Shown: positions 43,842-53,013, counted from the stretch's first letter. The stretch is 64,000 nt of DNA from Halomonas elongata (GCF_029081005.1 NZ_JAJQTQ010000001.1:62001-126000), one strand, 5' to 3'. Notes: generated from the letters alone by a model not told the origin. Numbers and translations: made by a program.

Positions 43842-45224
43842 TCAATGCTTCAGATGAAAGGACTTGGGTCGGGTCAGCGTCTCGTAGCCCAGTCGCGACA
43901 ACGAGCAACCGCGTCCCGACTGCTTGACGCCGGTCCAGGCCAGCTCAGGGTCCAGGTAGTCGCAGCGATTGGTGAAGACGGTCCCCGCGTCCAGGCGCCG
44001 CGCCAACTGCTCACCGGCAGCGATATCGCGCGTGAAGATCGCGGCAGTCAGGCCGAAGTCGCTGTCGTTCATCAGCTCGATGGCCTCGTCGTCGGAATCC
44101 ACCGGCATGATGCCCACCACCGGGCCGAAACTCTCCTCGCGCATCACGCGCATGGAATGCTCGACATCCGTCAGCACCTGGGGCGCCAGGTAGGCACTCC
44201 CTGGTTCGGATAACGGATAGTCGCCGGGATCGATCCAGGCTTTCGCACCGGCGGCCACCGCCTCTTCCACCTGTCCCCTCACGAAATCTGCCGCCGCCGG
44301 CTTGACCAGAGGCCCCAGGGTAGTCGTCGGGTCGGTGGGATTGCCCAGCCTGAGCTGCCGCACCCAGGCCACGGCCCGCTCGACGAAGGCATCATGCAGT
44401 TCGCGATGCACATAGATTCGCTCGATGCCGCAGCAGCTCTGGCCGGCATTGAAGAAGGCACCATCCATCACGCCCGGTACGGCGGCATCGAGATCGGCAT
44501 CGGCGCGCACATAGGCGGGATCCTTGCCGCCCAGTTCCAGGCCGGTGGCGATGAAACGCCCCGCCGCATTGCGCTCCACCATATCGCCGCCACCGACCGA
44601 TCCGGTGAAGGACACATGGTCGATGCGCGGATCGCGAATCAATGCCTCGGTCGCCGGATGGGACAGGTGAAGGTGCTGAAAGACCCCCTCGGGCAGACCG
44701 GCCGCCTCGAAGGCCTGCTGGAGTCGCTCGGCACACAGAGGCGTCTGGGCGGAATGCTTGAGGATCACCGTGTTGCCGGCCATGAGCGACGGCACGATGG
44801 CATTCACCGCGGTCATGAACGGAAAGTTCCAGGGCGCGACGATGAACGACACGCCCAGCGGCTCACGCGTGATATAGCGGGTGAATCCCGGCTTGTCGGA
44901 CAGCGTGATCGGTGCCAGCGCCTCCTCGGCCAGAGCGATCATGCCGCGGGCCCGCTCCTCGAAGCCGCCGATCTCCCCGCCTCCGGCGGAAATCGGCCGC
45001 CCCATCTGCCATGTCAATTCCTCGGCCAGCTCGTCGCGACGGGCAACGAAGGCGTCGACCATTGCCGAACAGAAACCGGCGCGCTCGGCGATCGACGTCG
45101 CACGCCAGGCCCGTTGCGCCGCCACTGCCCGTTCCAGAACCGCCTCCACCCGCGCCGCATCGGCCAGCTCCCGCTCGACATACACCGAACCATCCACCGG
45201 CGAAATCGTCTGTTGTACGGCCAT
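43842..45224 (-). CDS. NAD(P)-dependent aldehyde dehydrogenase
   Basis: 460 residues. Seen: VAPWNFPFMTAVNAIVPSLMAGNTVI, FTGSVGGGDMV, ELGGKDPAYV with the catalytic Glu, and the catalytic Cys in FNAGQSCCGIERIYV. It belongs with succinate-semialdehyde/gamma-aminobutyraldehyde-type enzymes. Position between the glutamine-synthetase-like and Fe-ADH genes suggests oxidation of a gamma-glutamyl-aminoaldehyde to the acid. Start ATG at 45224 after GAGAGGATCAAGG. Both flanking gaps carry heptad repeats. Confidence 0.9.
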   Translation of the reverse strand: MAVQQTISPVDGSVYVERELADAARVEAVLERAVAAQRAWRATSIAERAGFCSAMVDAFVARRDELAEELTWQMGRPISAGGGEIGGFEERARGMIALAEEALAPITLSDKPGFTRYITREPLGVSFIVAPWNFPFMTAVNAIVPSLMAGNTVILKHSAQTPLCAERLQQAFEAAGLPEGVFQHLHLSHPATEALIRDPRIDHVSFTGSVGGGDMVERNAAGRFIATGLELGGKDPAYVRADADLDAAVPGVMDGAFFNAGQSCCGIERIYVHRELHDAFVERAVAWVRQLRLGNPTDPTTTLGPLVKPAAADFVRGQVEEAVAAGAKAWIDPGDYPLSEPGSAYLAPQVLTDVEHSMRVMREESFGPVVGIMPVDSDDEAIELMNDSDFGLTAAIFTRDIAAGEQLARRLDAGTVFTNRCDYLDPELAWTGVKQSGRGCSLSRLGYETLTRPKSFHLKH

Positions 45225-45267
45225 AGTGCCTTGATCCTCTCGTTATCAACGGCGAGTCATGTAACGC

Positions 45268-45355
45268 CTCGAGCTACGAGCCTCGAGTTTCGAACCCCAC
45301 CCCACTTCTCATCGCTCGCATCTCGTCGCTCGTCGCTCGTCGCTCGTCGTTCAAA
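45268..45355 (-). repeat. Heptanucleotide repeat element, locus 3 (between GS-like and ALDH genes)
   Basis: 45268-45295: CTCGAGC, TACGAGC, CTCGAGT, TTCGAAC. 45314-45355: GCTCGCA, TCTCGTC, three GCTCGTC units and GTTCAAA. The two tracts are of opposite sense around an 18-base spacer. The stop codon of the GS-like gene (45351-45353) lies in the final unit, so the element starts directly at the 3' end of that gene. Confidence 0.9.
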
Positions 45356-46733
45356 TAATTTCGAAGTAGCGATCCAACTCCCAGTCAGTAATATGCTGCC
45401 GGAACGCCCGCTCCTCCCATTCCCGGGTCGCCGCGAAGTGGTCGACGAAGGCGTCGCCGAACAGCTCCCGAGCCGCCTCGGATGCCTTGAGGCGCTGGGC
45501 CGACTCCCACAGGGTGCGCGGTAGCGCCTGATGGGCCGGGTGATCGAGTTCATAGGCATTGCCCTTGACCGGCTCATCGGGCTCGAGCCGGTGCCGAATG
45601 CCATAGAGCCCGGCGCCGATGGCAGCGGCCAGCGCCAGGTACGGATTCGCATCGGCGCTGCCGAGCCGGTACTCGACCCGCTGGGACTTGGCGCTGCCCG
45701 GTATCACCCGCAATGCGGTGGTGCGATTCTCCACGCCCCAGGTGGCTTCGGTGGGCGCCCAGAAGCCGGGGATCAATCGGGTATAGCTGTTGATGGTGGG
45801 TGCGAACATGGCCAGGAACTGCGGCATCAGCTTCTGCTGGCCGGCCACGAAATGGCGCTGCACATCGCTCATGTGATGGGGCTTGTCGGCATCGAAGAAC
45901 GCCGACTCGCCACTCTCCCGATCCTGCAGCGACAGGTGGATATGCCCGCTCTGTCCCGGATAGTCAGGCGACCACTTGGCCATGAAGGTGGCCATCAGTC
46001 CGCGACGCTGGGCCCAGACCTTGGTGAAGGTCTTGAACAACGCGCCCTTGTCGCCGGCGGCCATGGCATCGTCCACCGCAATGGCCGCCTCGAGCACGCC
46101 GGGGCCGGTTTCGGTGTGCAGCCCCTCGATGGGAAAGTCCATGTCCTGCGAGAGCGCCAGGAGCTCATGGTAGAGCTCGCTATGCACCGAACTTCGCAGC
46201 ATCGAGTAGCCCATCATGTCCGGTGTCAGAGGCTTGAGATTGCGGAATCCCTTTTCGCGCACCGACTCGGGCGTCTCCTGAAACAGGAAAAATTCATACT
46301 CCAGGGAGCCACTGGCTTCGTAGCCCATGTCTTGCCCGTGCTCCAGGACCCGACCGAGCAGGCCGCGCGGACAGATATCGCTGGCGGGACCGACAAATTC
46401 GGCCAGGAACAGCAGCATCCCGTCGCCCTCGCTCGGCATCTCGCGACAACTGTCGACGACGATCCTCAGGGGGGCGTCGGGATAGCCGGTATGCCAACCG
46501 GTGAAGCGCACGTTGTCATAGAGCTCATCCTTGCTGTCCCACCCCAGCACCACGTCGCAGAAGGCAAAACCGTCTTCCAGGGCAGAGAAGAACTTGTCGC
46601 GCTGCATGTACTTGCCGAGCATCACGCCGTCGATATCGAACATGCCCACCTTGACGTGACTCAGGCCGCGTGCCTCGACGATGCGCCGAGCGTCCTCTGC
46701 CGTCTTGATGTCTCTCGCCTGCATCTCGCTCAT
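45351..46733 (-). CDS. Glutamine-synthetase-like gamma-glutamyl amine ligase
   Basis: 460 residues, glutamine synthetase fold of the PuuA/IpuC/GlnA4 type, which ligates glutamate to an amine with ATP. Seen: GSLEYEFFLFQE, the substrate/ATP region GLHTETGPGVLEAAI, SGHIHLSLQD, the NRTTALRVI arginine segment and RVEYRLGSADANPYLALAA. It lacks the adenylylation tyrosine motif of housekeeping GlnA. Start ATG at 46733 after GGGAGAAGG. The neighbours (Fe-ADH, ALDH, amidotransferase, TRAP importer) suggest an amino alcohol or related amine as substrate. Confidence 0.88.
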   Translation of the reverse strand: MSEMQARDIKTAEDARRIVEARGLSHVKVGMFDIDGVMLGKYMQRDKFFSALEDGFAFCDVVLGWDSKDELYDNVRFTGWHTGYPDAPLRIVVDSCREMPSEGDGMLLFLAEFVGPASDICPRGLLGRVLEHGQDMGYEASGSLEYEFFLFQETPESVREKGFRNLKPLTPDMMGYSMLRSSVHSELYHELLALSQDMDFPIEGLHTETGPGVLEAAIAVDDAMAAGDKGALFKTFTKVWAQRRGLMATFMAKWSPDYPGQSGHIHLSLQDRESGESAFFDADKPHHMSDVQRHFVAGQQKLMPQFLAMFAPTINSYTRLIPGFWAPTEATWGVENRTTALRVIPGSAKSQRVEYRLGSADANPYLALAAAIGAGLYGIRHRLEPDEPVKGNAYELDHPAHQALPRTLWESAQRLKASEAARELFGDAFVDHFAATREWEERAFRQHITDWELDRYFEII

Positions 46734-46822
46734 CCTGCCTTCTCCCTACCTGTTGTCACGACCTCGATCGCGTTTTTCCGGCCGGGCGGGGAGGACTCCC
46801 CGCGCCGGGCCGGAGCCTCGAT

Positions 46823-47884
46823 TCAGGCATAGCGGTAGGGAGGGCCGGCCTGCTGCATGATCTGGCGGTACTCCTTGAGAATCTTCACCACACGAGCGTT
46901 GCGCTCGCTCTGCTCGGCGATCTCGTCCCAGAAGGTCAGCGCCTCGTCCTCTATCGTCTGCCACTCGGACTCGGGGATCGAGGTCAGCTCCAGCTTGCCG
47001 CCCTGGGTGCGATAGTGGGCCTCGCCCCACCAGTACCAGTGCTGGCGATAGTAATGGGAGCTATCCATGCACATCCGGAACAGCGTCTTGAGATGTTCGG
47101 GCAGCGCTTCCCAGCGCTCGCTGTTGGCGAAGTAAGACCCCGCCCAGGCACCGGAGATATTGTTGGTCAGGTAGTACTTGCTGACATCGGCCCAACCGAC
47201 GGTATAGGCCTCGGTGATGCCGGCCCAGGCGATGCCATCGAGCTCCCGGGTCTGCATCGCCACTTCGATGTCTTCCCACGGCAGGGTCACCGGCACGACG
47301 CCGAAACGGCTCAGGAAGCGTCCGGCCGTCGGGAAGGTGAACACGCGCTTGCCCTCGAGGTCAGCGATACTGCGAATCGGCTCGCGCGTCACGAAATTGC
47401 ACGGGTCCCAGGACCCCGAGCCGAGCCAGGTCACGTTCTCGATCTCGTTATAGGCTTCTTCCCAGATCTCCTTCAATCCGTAATGATTGAACAAGGTGGG
47501 CACATCGAGACTGTACCGGGAAGCGAACGGGAAATAGCCGCCGAACACCGACACGTCGACCGGTGCATTGATCGAGTCGTCGTCGCTCTGCACCGCATCG
47601 ATAGTTCCTCTCTGCATGGCCCGGAACAGCTCGCCGGTGGGAACCAGTTGGTCGGAGAAGTACAGCTCGATCTCCATCTCGCCGTTGGCGGCCCGATTGA
47701 AGGCATCGATGGAGGGCTTGATGACGTGCTCCGCCAGTGCCGGCCCCGCATAGGTCTGCAAGCGCCAGCGGATCGGCTTCTTCGACTGGGCATGGACATA
47801 GGGCGCCGAAAAGGCGGCGGCGCCGACCGAAGCGGCACCGGCCATTCCAGCCTTCTTCAGAAAGTCGCGACGATTGTTGGTCAT
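46823..47884 (-). CDS. TRAP transporter binding protein, DctP family
   Basis: 353 residues, periplasmic. Seen: a twin-arginine leader NNRRDFLKKAGMAGAASVGAAAF, then the DctP fold with ELYFSDQLVPTGELFRAMQRGTIDAV, a conserved Arg region FPTAGRFLSRFGVVPVTLPWEDIEVAMQTRELDGI and many Trp/Tyr residues late in the protein. Most DctP proteins bind organic acids through an arginine; the ligand here is unknown. Start ATG at 47884 with AAGGAG upstream. It follows dctQM on the same strand and precedes the ligase gene by 89 bases. Confidence 0.92.
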   Translation of the reverse strand: MTNNRRDFLKKAGMAGAASVGAAAFSAPYVHAQSKKPIRWRLQTYAGPALAEHVIKPSIDAFNRAANGEMEIELYFSDQLVPTGELFRAMQRGTIDAVQSDDDSINAPVDVSVFGGYFPFASRYSLDVPTLFNHYGLKEIWEEAYNEIENVTWLGSGSWDPCNFVTREPIRSIADLEGKRVFTFPTAGRFLSRFGVVPVTLPWEDIEVAMQTRELDGIAWAGITEAYTVGWADVSKYYLTNNISGAWAGSYFANSERWEALPEHLKTLFRMCMDSSHYYRQHWYWWGEAHYRTQGGKLELTSIPESEWQTIEDEALTFWDEIAEQSERNARVVKILKEYRQIMQQAGPPYRYA

Positions 47885-47989
47885 GACCTCATCTCCTTCA
47901 CTACGTTGTTGTTGTCGAGCGGCCCGGTATACACCGAGGCCATGGGTAACGCCTTTATCGTTGCTCTTGGCGTACCTCCCGAAGTCGCC

Positions 47990-49312
47990 TCAGTAGCCAC
48001 GCACCAGCTCAGGCAGCCAAAGCGCCAGTTGCGGGAAGATGGTGATCAACGCCAGGCCCAGTAGCATGATGCCGACGAACGGCCAGACGCTGCGGTAGAT
48101 GTCGGAGAGCGACACCTCCGGCGGCGCCATGGCACGCATCAGGAACAGGTTGTAGCCGAAGGGCGGCGTCATGTAGGCGATCTGCACGGTGATCGTATAG
48201 AGCACGCCGTACCAGATCGGGTCATAGCCAAGCGTGATGACCAGCGGCACGTAGAGTGGCGCCACGATCACCAGCATGGCGGTGTCATCCAGAAACATGC
48301 CCAGCAGGATGTAGGACAGCTGCATCATCACGAGAATCTGCCAGGGGCTCAGTCCCATGTTGTCGAGGAATACCGACTCGATCGCCCGCACTGCGCCGAG
48401 GCCGTCGAAGACGGCGCCGAAGCATAGTGCCGCGAGGATGATCCACATGAACATGCAGGTGATGCCGAGCGTCTTGCGCACGGTGCCCTCGATGACCGTC
48501 ATGTTCAGGCGCCCCTTGAACAAGGCCGCCAGGGTGGCAGCCAGGGCCCCCACGGCGGCGCTCTCGACCAGGCTCGTCACGCCCATCAGGAACAGGCCGG
48601 TCATGGCGAAGAAAATCGCCAGGGGCAGAATCCCGGCGCGCAGCAGGGCCAACTTGTCACGCAGCGGCATTCGCCGCTCGTCTTCGGGCAACGCCGGACC
48701 GAGACTCGGCTGCAGACGGCAACGAATGACGATATAGAGCACGAACATCGTCGCCAGGATCAGGCCGGGGATGGCCCCGGCAAGCCACAATTGGCTGACA
48801 GGCTGGCGCGCGATCATGCCATACAGCACCAGCACCACACTGGGCGGTACCAGAATGCCGAGCGAACTGCCCGCCTGAATCACGCCGGTTACCATGATCT
48901 TGTCGTAGCCACGCCGCAGCAGCTCGGGTAACGCGATGGTTGCCCCGATCGCCATGCCCGCCACGCTCAGGCCGTTCATCGCCGACACTACGACCATCAG
49001 GCCGATCGTGCCCACCGCCAGGCCGCCCTTTAGAGAGCCCATCCAGACGTGAAACATCTCGTAGAGCTCGCTGGCGATGCCGGATTCCGACAGCATGTAC
49101 CCCATGTAGATGAACAACGGCAGGGTGAGCAGCGGATACCAGTTCATCAACTGAATGCTGGCACTGAACGGCATCTCGACACCGCCGTCTCCCCATAACA
49201 GCAGTGCCGAGGCGGCACCGACGAAACCGATCACGCCGAACACGCGCTGGCCGGTCAGCAGCAACAGCATCATCGACGAGAACATGGTCAGGGCGATCAT
49301 CTCGTAGCTCAT
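47990..49312 (-). CDS. dctM: TRAP transporter large permease, DctM family
   Basis: 440 residues, about 12 transmembrane helices, the Na+-coupled membrane subunit. Seen: MSYEMIALTMFSSMMLLLLTG start, MSALNGLSVAG-like AMNGLSVAGMAIGATIALPELLRRGYD, GSSLGILVPPSVVLVLYG, and LLGMFLDDTAMLVIVAPLYVP. Start ATG at 49312 overlaps the dctQ stop (ATGA at 49309). The upstream open frame is within dctQ and is not used. Confidence 0.93.
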   Translation of the reverse strand: MSYEMIALTMFSSMMLLLLTGQRVFGVIGFVGAASALLLWGDGGVEMPFSASIQLMNWYPLLTLPLFIYMGYMLSESGIASELYEMFHVWMGSLKGGLAVGTIGLMVVVSAMNGLSVAGMAIGATIALPELLRRGYDKIMVTGVIQAGSSLGILVPPSVVLVLYGMIARQPVSQLWLAGAIPGLILATMFVLYIVIRCRLQPSLGPALPEDERRMPLRDKLALLRAGILPLAIFFAMTGLFLMGVTSLVESAAVGALAATLAALFKGRLNMTVIEGTVRKTLGITCMFMWIILAALCFGAVFDGLGAVRAIESVFLDNMGLSPWQILVMMQLSYILLGMFLDDTAMLVIVAPLYVPLVITLGYDPIWYGVLYTITVQIAYMTPPFGYNLFLMRAMAPPEVSLSDIYRSVWPFVGIMLLGLALITIFPQLALWLPELVRGY

Positions 49313-49821
49313 GACAGCCCCTCCCCACGCAGGCAGGCGATGTCCTTGAACAGCGTCGAGAGGCTCTGCAGCAACATCAGCAGAATGCCGAACGTCATCA
49401 GCGCCTTGATGGGCGCCAGGGGCGGCGCCCATGAAGAGTAGTTGGTTTCGCCATACTGGATGGCATAGCTCGTGCTGGAGATGCCGCCGAGCAGCAACAC
49501 CACCAGAAAGACGATCAACAGCAGGATGGTGAGTCCATCGACAAGGGCCCGGGTGCGCACCGACCAGCGCGAGTAGAACAGATCCATCCGCACATGCTCG
49601 CCGAGCTGCATCGAGTAGGCGCCACCGAGCAGGTAATAGGACACCATCAGGAACTGCGAAACCTCGACACCCCATATCAACGGGCTGTCAAACAGGGTCC
49701 GCGAGATCGAGGCATAGAGCAGCACCCCGATCATGATGAAGATCAGATACATCACCAGGCGCCCGACGCGGCGATTGAAGCGATCCACGTAGTGGACGTA
49801 GAGGCGTATCGGTCTCGGCAT
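49309..49821 (-). CDS. dctQ: TRAP transporter small permease, DctQ family
   Basis: 170 residues, four transmembrane helices. Seen: RLVMYLIFIMIGVLLYASISRTLF, WGVEVSQFLMVSYYLLGGAYSMQLGEHVRMDLF with the family core, and two further helices. Start ATG at 49821 with GGGGAAAC upstream; the longer open frame 5' of it has repeat-like sequence (49957-50000) and no coding character. First gene of the transport-catabolism set and 169 bases from the LysR stop. Confidence 0.9.
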   Translation of the reverse strand: MPRPIRLYVHYVDRFNRRVGRLVMYLIFIMIGVLLYASISRTLFDSPLIWGVEVSQFLMVSYYLLGGAYSMQLGEHVRMDLFYSRWSVRTRALVDGLTILLLIVFLVVLLLGGISSTSYAIQYGETNYSSWAPPLAPIKALMTFGILLMLLQSLSTLFKDIACLRGEGLS

Positions 49822-49990
49822 GGCGTTTCCCCGTCTCCCCGCAAGCGTTGCTGCGACAAAGCTTGGATGCGGGGGGCCAGCCGCGCCACATGCATCGGTC
49901 TGGATGACGTCCGAGCTATAGGTAAAACCGATATTAGGGCTCGGCCTTACGAGACGCGGTCTCGGGAAAACGGTCCTGGGGAAAGCCGTC

Positions 49991-50950
49991 TCAGGAAAAA
50001 CGCCCCAGGGATGCCTCCAGCCAGGCATGGCGCGCCCGCAACGCCCGTCGAAACTCGCCATCGAGCAGCCGCCTCGCATCGCGGGCCAGTTGCGCCGGCA
50101 GGTCACCGAGTTCATCGCGTCGGGCCACCAGGGTCAGTTCCCGGCTCAACGGCGAAAGAGGCAGCGGCTCGATGCGCAGATCGAGCGTATCGAGCCCCGC
50201 CTGGAACAGGCATAGCGGTGTGGTAATGGTCCACCCCACGCCATGACTGACCAGCCTCATCAGGGCGCAGGTGTTGTCGAGATGAAGGCGTGGCGGCAGT
50301 TCCAGCCCCTCGAGGCGAAGGTAGCGCTCGATGGTCTGGCCGATCAGCGAATGCGGTACGTAACGGGCAAAATCCAGCTGCCGTGATAACCAGCGCAGGT
50401 TGTTGACCGGCCCGCTCCAACTGCCGGGCAGCACCAGCACGAAGGGCTCGCGCAATATGGCATGACGCTCCAGGCCATCGTAATCCTGCAAGGGGTCATC
50501 GGAGATGATCACATCCACATGCCGCGTCAGCAGAGAATGGGCATGCATGTGCGACAATCCGGTGGTCAGGGTATGGTCGCGAGTATGGCGGCGAATCATC
50601 TCGATCAGCGGCTTGCCCACGGCAGTGGCCAACGAGTCGACCAGAGCCAGGCGGACCTGATGCAACTGGCCGAAACCACCGGAAACCAGCTCGCGGCGCG
50701 TCACTCGCGCCTCCTTGAGCAGCCGTTTGGCGCGATCATGAAAGAAGCGCCCGGCGCTGGTCGCTTCCAGCGGTCGCGAACGACGATCGAAGAGTGCCAC
50801 GCCCAGCGCCTCTTCGAGATTGGCCAGGCTCTGCGACACCGAGGACTGCTTGATGCCGAGATAGTCTGCCGCGGCACTCTGGCTGCCGCGTTCCAGCGTC
50901 TCGACGAAGATCTCCATACTGCGCAGGTCAAACCCGAAGCCGCTTCGCAT
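49991..50950 (-). CDS. LysR-family regulator upstream of the TRAP/ligase operon
   Basis: 319 residues. LysR winged helix (MEIFVETLERGSQSAAADYLGIKQSSVSQSL) and an effector domain. Start ATG at 50950 with GGGGAG upstream; an ATG at 50980 is an alternative. It lies on the same strand just before dctQ, so it may regulate that operon or be its first gene. Three ~15-base near-repeats straddle its stop. Confidence 0.83.
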   Translation of the reverse strand: MRSGFGFDLRSMEIFVETLERGSQSAAADYLGIKQSSVSQSLANLEEALGVALFDRRSRPLEATSAGRFFHDRAKRLLKEARVTRRELVSGGFGQLHQVRLALVDSLATAVGKPLIEMIRRHTRDHTLTTGLSHMHAHSLLTRHVDVIISDDPLQDYDGLERHAILREPFVLVLPGSWSGPVNNLRWLSRQLDFARYVPHSLIGQTIERYLRLEGLELPPRLHLDNTCALMRLVSHGVGWTITTPLCLFQAGLDTLDLRIEPLPLSPLSRELTLVARRDELGDLPAQLARDARRLLDGEFRRALRARHAWLEASLGRFS

Positions 50951-51010
50951 CCCCTGTCTCCCCTGTCCTGACCGGCTCACAGCATGCCATAGCGACGCGC
51001 ACCGGGCGCG

Positions 51011-51907
51011 TCACGACGGTATCGACTCGACGAGGAACACCTTGAAGGCCTGCCACAGCGGACTGCGATAACGCTCGGGATGCCAGACCAGCGAGAAAGT
51101 CCGACGCAGCGACAGCTCACTGTCGAGCGCCACCAGCTCGCCCCGCTCGAGTTCGCCTTCCACGCTCAGCCGGGACAGGCAGCCGAGCCCCAGGCCGGCG
51201 CGCACGGCCTGCTTGATGGCCTCGTGCTGCCCCAGCTCCATGCGCCCCCTGGGAAGAATGCCACGGGCCTGCATCGCCCGCTCGAAGACCGACCGGGTGC
51301 CAGAGCCCGACTCCCGCAGGATCCAGTCCGCTTCGGCAAGGGTGTCATCATCGAGCCATGCCCGCTGGACCAGCGGATGGGTCGGCGCGGCGACGATGAC
51401 CAGTCGATCTTCGCACCAGGCCTCGCTGGCCAGTCGGGGTTCACGGCATTCTCCCTCGATCAGTCCCAGATCCGCCTCCAGGCGCAATACATCGGTGATG
51501 ACCTCGAAGGTATTGCGCAACTTGAGGCGCAGATCCACCGCCGGGTGATGCTCGCTGAAGCGACCGGCCAGACCGGGCAGCAGATAGGTCCCCACGGTGG
51601 CACTGGCGGACACGCTGAGCGCCCCGTGCAGCTCGCCCCCGGGCTCCCGGGCGGTCGCCACGAAATCCGCGACGCCCTCGAGCAATTCTTCCGCCCGCGG
51701 CATCATCCGACGCCCCAGTTCATTGAGCAGCAGACGACGACCGGGGCGCTCGAACAACGCCACCTCGAGCTGACGCTCGAGATCGGACAACGCCTGGCTG
51801 GTCGCCGACTGCGACAGGCTCAGCGACTCTGCTGCCGCACTCACCGTGCCCAGCCGCGCCACCGTGACGAAGACTTGCAGTTGTCGAAAACTCACCGCGG
51901 GCGTCAT
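51011..51907 (-). CDS. LysR-family regulator (YeiE/CysB-like), divergent to yeiH
   Basis: 298 residues. LysR winged helix (VSFRQLQVFVTVARLGTVSAAAESLSLSQSATSQALSDLE) and effector domain. Divergent from the YeiH-family gene with 100 bases between starts, the yeiE-yeiH arrangement of E. coli. E. coli YeiE responds to sulfite, and the same may hold here. Start ATG at 51907; only a weak GGAAAA upstream. Confidence 0.85.
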   Translation of the reverse strand: MTPAVSFRQLQVFVTVARLGTVSAAAESLSLSQSATSQALSDLERQLEVALFERPGRRLLLNELGRRMMPRAEELLEGVADFVATAREPGGELHGALSVSASATVGTYLLPGLAGRFSEHHPAVDLRLKLRNTFEVITDVLRLEADLGLIEGECREPRLASEAWCEDRLVIVAAPTHPLVQRAWLDDDTLAEADWILRESGSGTRSVFERAMQARGILPRGRMELGQHEAIKQAVRAGLGLGCLSRLSVEGELERGELVALDSELSLRRTFSLVWHPERYRSPLWQAFKVFLVESIPS

Positions 51908-52007
51908 ATCGGTTTTTCCGAAAAGAGGTTTCGTTATTAGTTGATAACCAGATGAGCTATTAGCGCATAGGATGCTCGACAGAAACAACGTCGTCGAGGT
52001 TCCCAAC

Positions 52008-53000
52008 ATGTGGCAAGGTCTGTTGATATGTGCCGCCCTCACCACCGCCGGGTTCAGCCTGGTACAGCTGCCCGGTCTCGCTGAAGGCAGCGTCAGTCCG
52101 CTGGTGGTGGCGCTGCTGCTCGGCATCCTGATCGGCAACCTGCCACTGGCACGCCGCATCGAAGGTGCCGGCCCCGGCCTGGCCTTCGCCACGCGCAGGC
52201 TGCTGCGCGGTGGCATCGTGCTGTTCGGCCTGTCGCTGACCCTGCAACAGGTCGTCGCCCTGGGCCCCAAGGTCCTGCTGCTGGATATGCTGGTGATCAC
52301 CGGCGTACTGACCGCAGGTTACGTGATCGGTACGCGCGTGCTGGGCATGGATCGCGAGACCACCCTGCTGACCAGCGCCGGCAGCGCCATCTGCGGCGCC
52401 GCCGCGGTACTGGCCACCGAATCCACCATTCGCTCGCGCCCCGCCGCCACCGCCATGGCGGTCGCCACCGTGGTGCTGTTCGGCTCGCTGGCGATGCTGC
52501 TCTACCCGCTGCTCTATCCACTGCTGGGCATGGACGAAGGCCTCTTCGGCATCTATATCGGCGCCACCGTTCACGAAGTCGCCCAGGTCGTGGCTGCCGG
52601 CGAAGCGGTGGGTCCCGAGGCACTGGCCAATGCGGTGATCGTCAAGCTGGTGAGAGTCATGCTGCTGGTGCCCTTCCTGCTGATCGTCGGTCAGTGGTGG
52701 CTGCGCCGCCACGCACCCGCCGAGGGCAAGATAGGCGGTGGCCTGGTCATTCCCTGGTTTGCCTTCGGCTTCATGGCCATGGTGGTGTTCAACAGCCTGG
52801 TCACCCTGCCTCCGCTTCTGCACGACACCCTGGTGCTGGCCGGCCAGGTCGCGCTGACCATGGCCATGGCCGCCCTGGGCTTCGAGACGCGGCTGGAGAA
52901 GCTGCGCGCCCTGGGTGTCCGCCCCTTCATCCTGGCACTGACCCTGTTCTTGCTGTTGATCGGAGGGGGGTGGCTGGCCAGCAATCTGGTCATGCGTTGA
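52008..53000 (+). CDS. YeiH-family membrane protein (putative sulfate/anion exporter)
   Basis: 330 residues, about ten transmembrane helices, UPF0324/YeiH (PSE) family; the proposed role as a sulfate or sulfite exporter is weakly supported. Seen: VVALLLGILIGNL, GIVLFGLSLTLQQV, SAGSAICGAAAVLATESTI and YIGATVHEVAQVVAAG, the family signatures. I chose the ATG at 52008, with GAGG eight bases upstream; an ATG at 51972 lacks spacing for a ribosome site. A hairpin separates it from the converging purK gene. Confidence 0.88.
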   Translation: MWQGLLICAALTTAGFSLVQLPGLAEGSVSPLVVALLLGILIGNLPLARRIEGAGPGLAFATRRLLRGGIVLFGLSLTLQQVVALGPKVLLLDMLVITGVLTAGYVIGTRVLGMDRETTLLTSAGSAICGAAAVLATESTIRSRPAATAMAVATVVLFGSLAMLLYPLLYPLLGMDEGLFGIYIGATVHEVAQVVAAGEAVGPEALANAVIVKLVRVMLLVPFLLIVGQWWLRRHAPAEGKIGGGLVIPWFAFGFMAMVVFNSLVTLPPLLHDTLVLAGQVALTMAMAALGFETRLEKLRALGVRPFILALTLFLLLIGGGWLASNLVMR

Positions 53001-53013
53001 AGTATCTAGGTTA

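Noticed and set aside
45531..46832. 433-codon plus-strand frame
   Set aside because: Antisense to the GS-like ligase gene; no family features.
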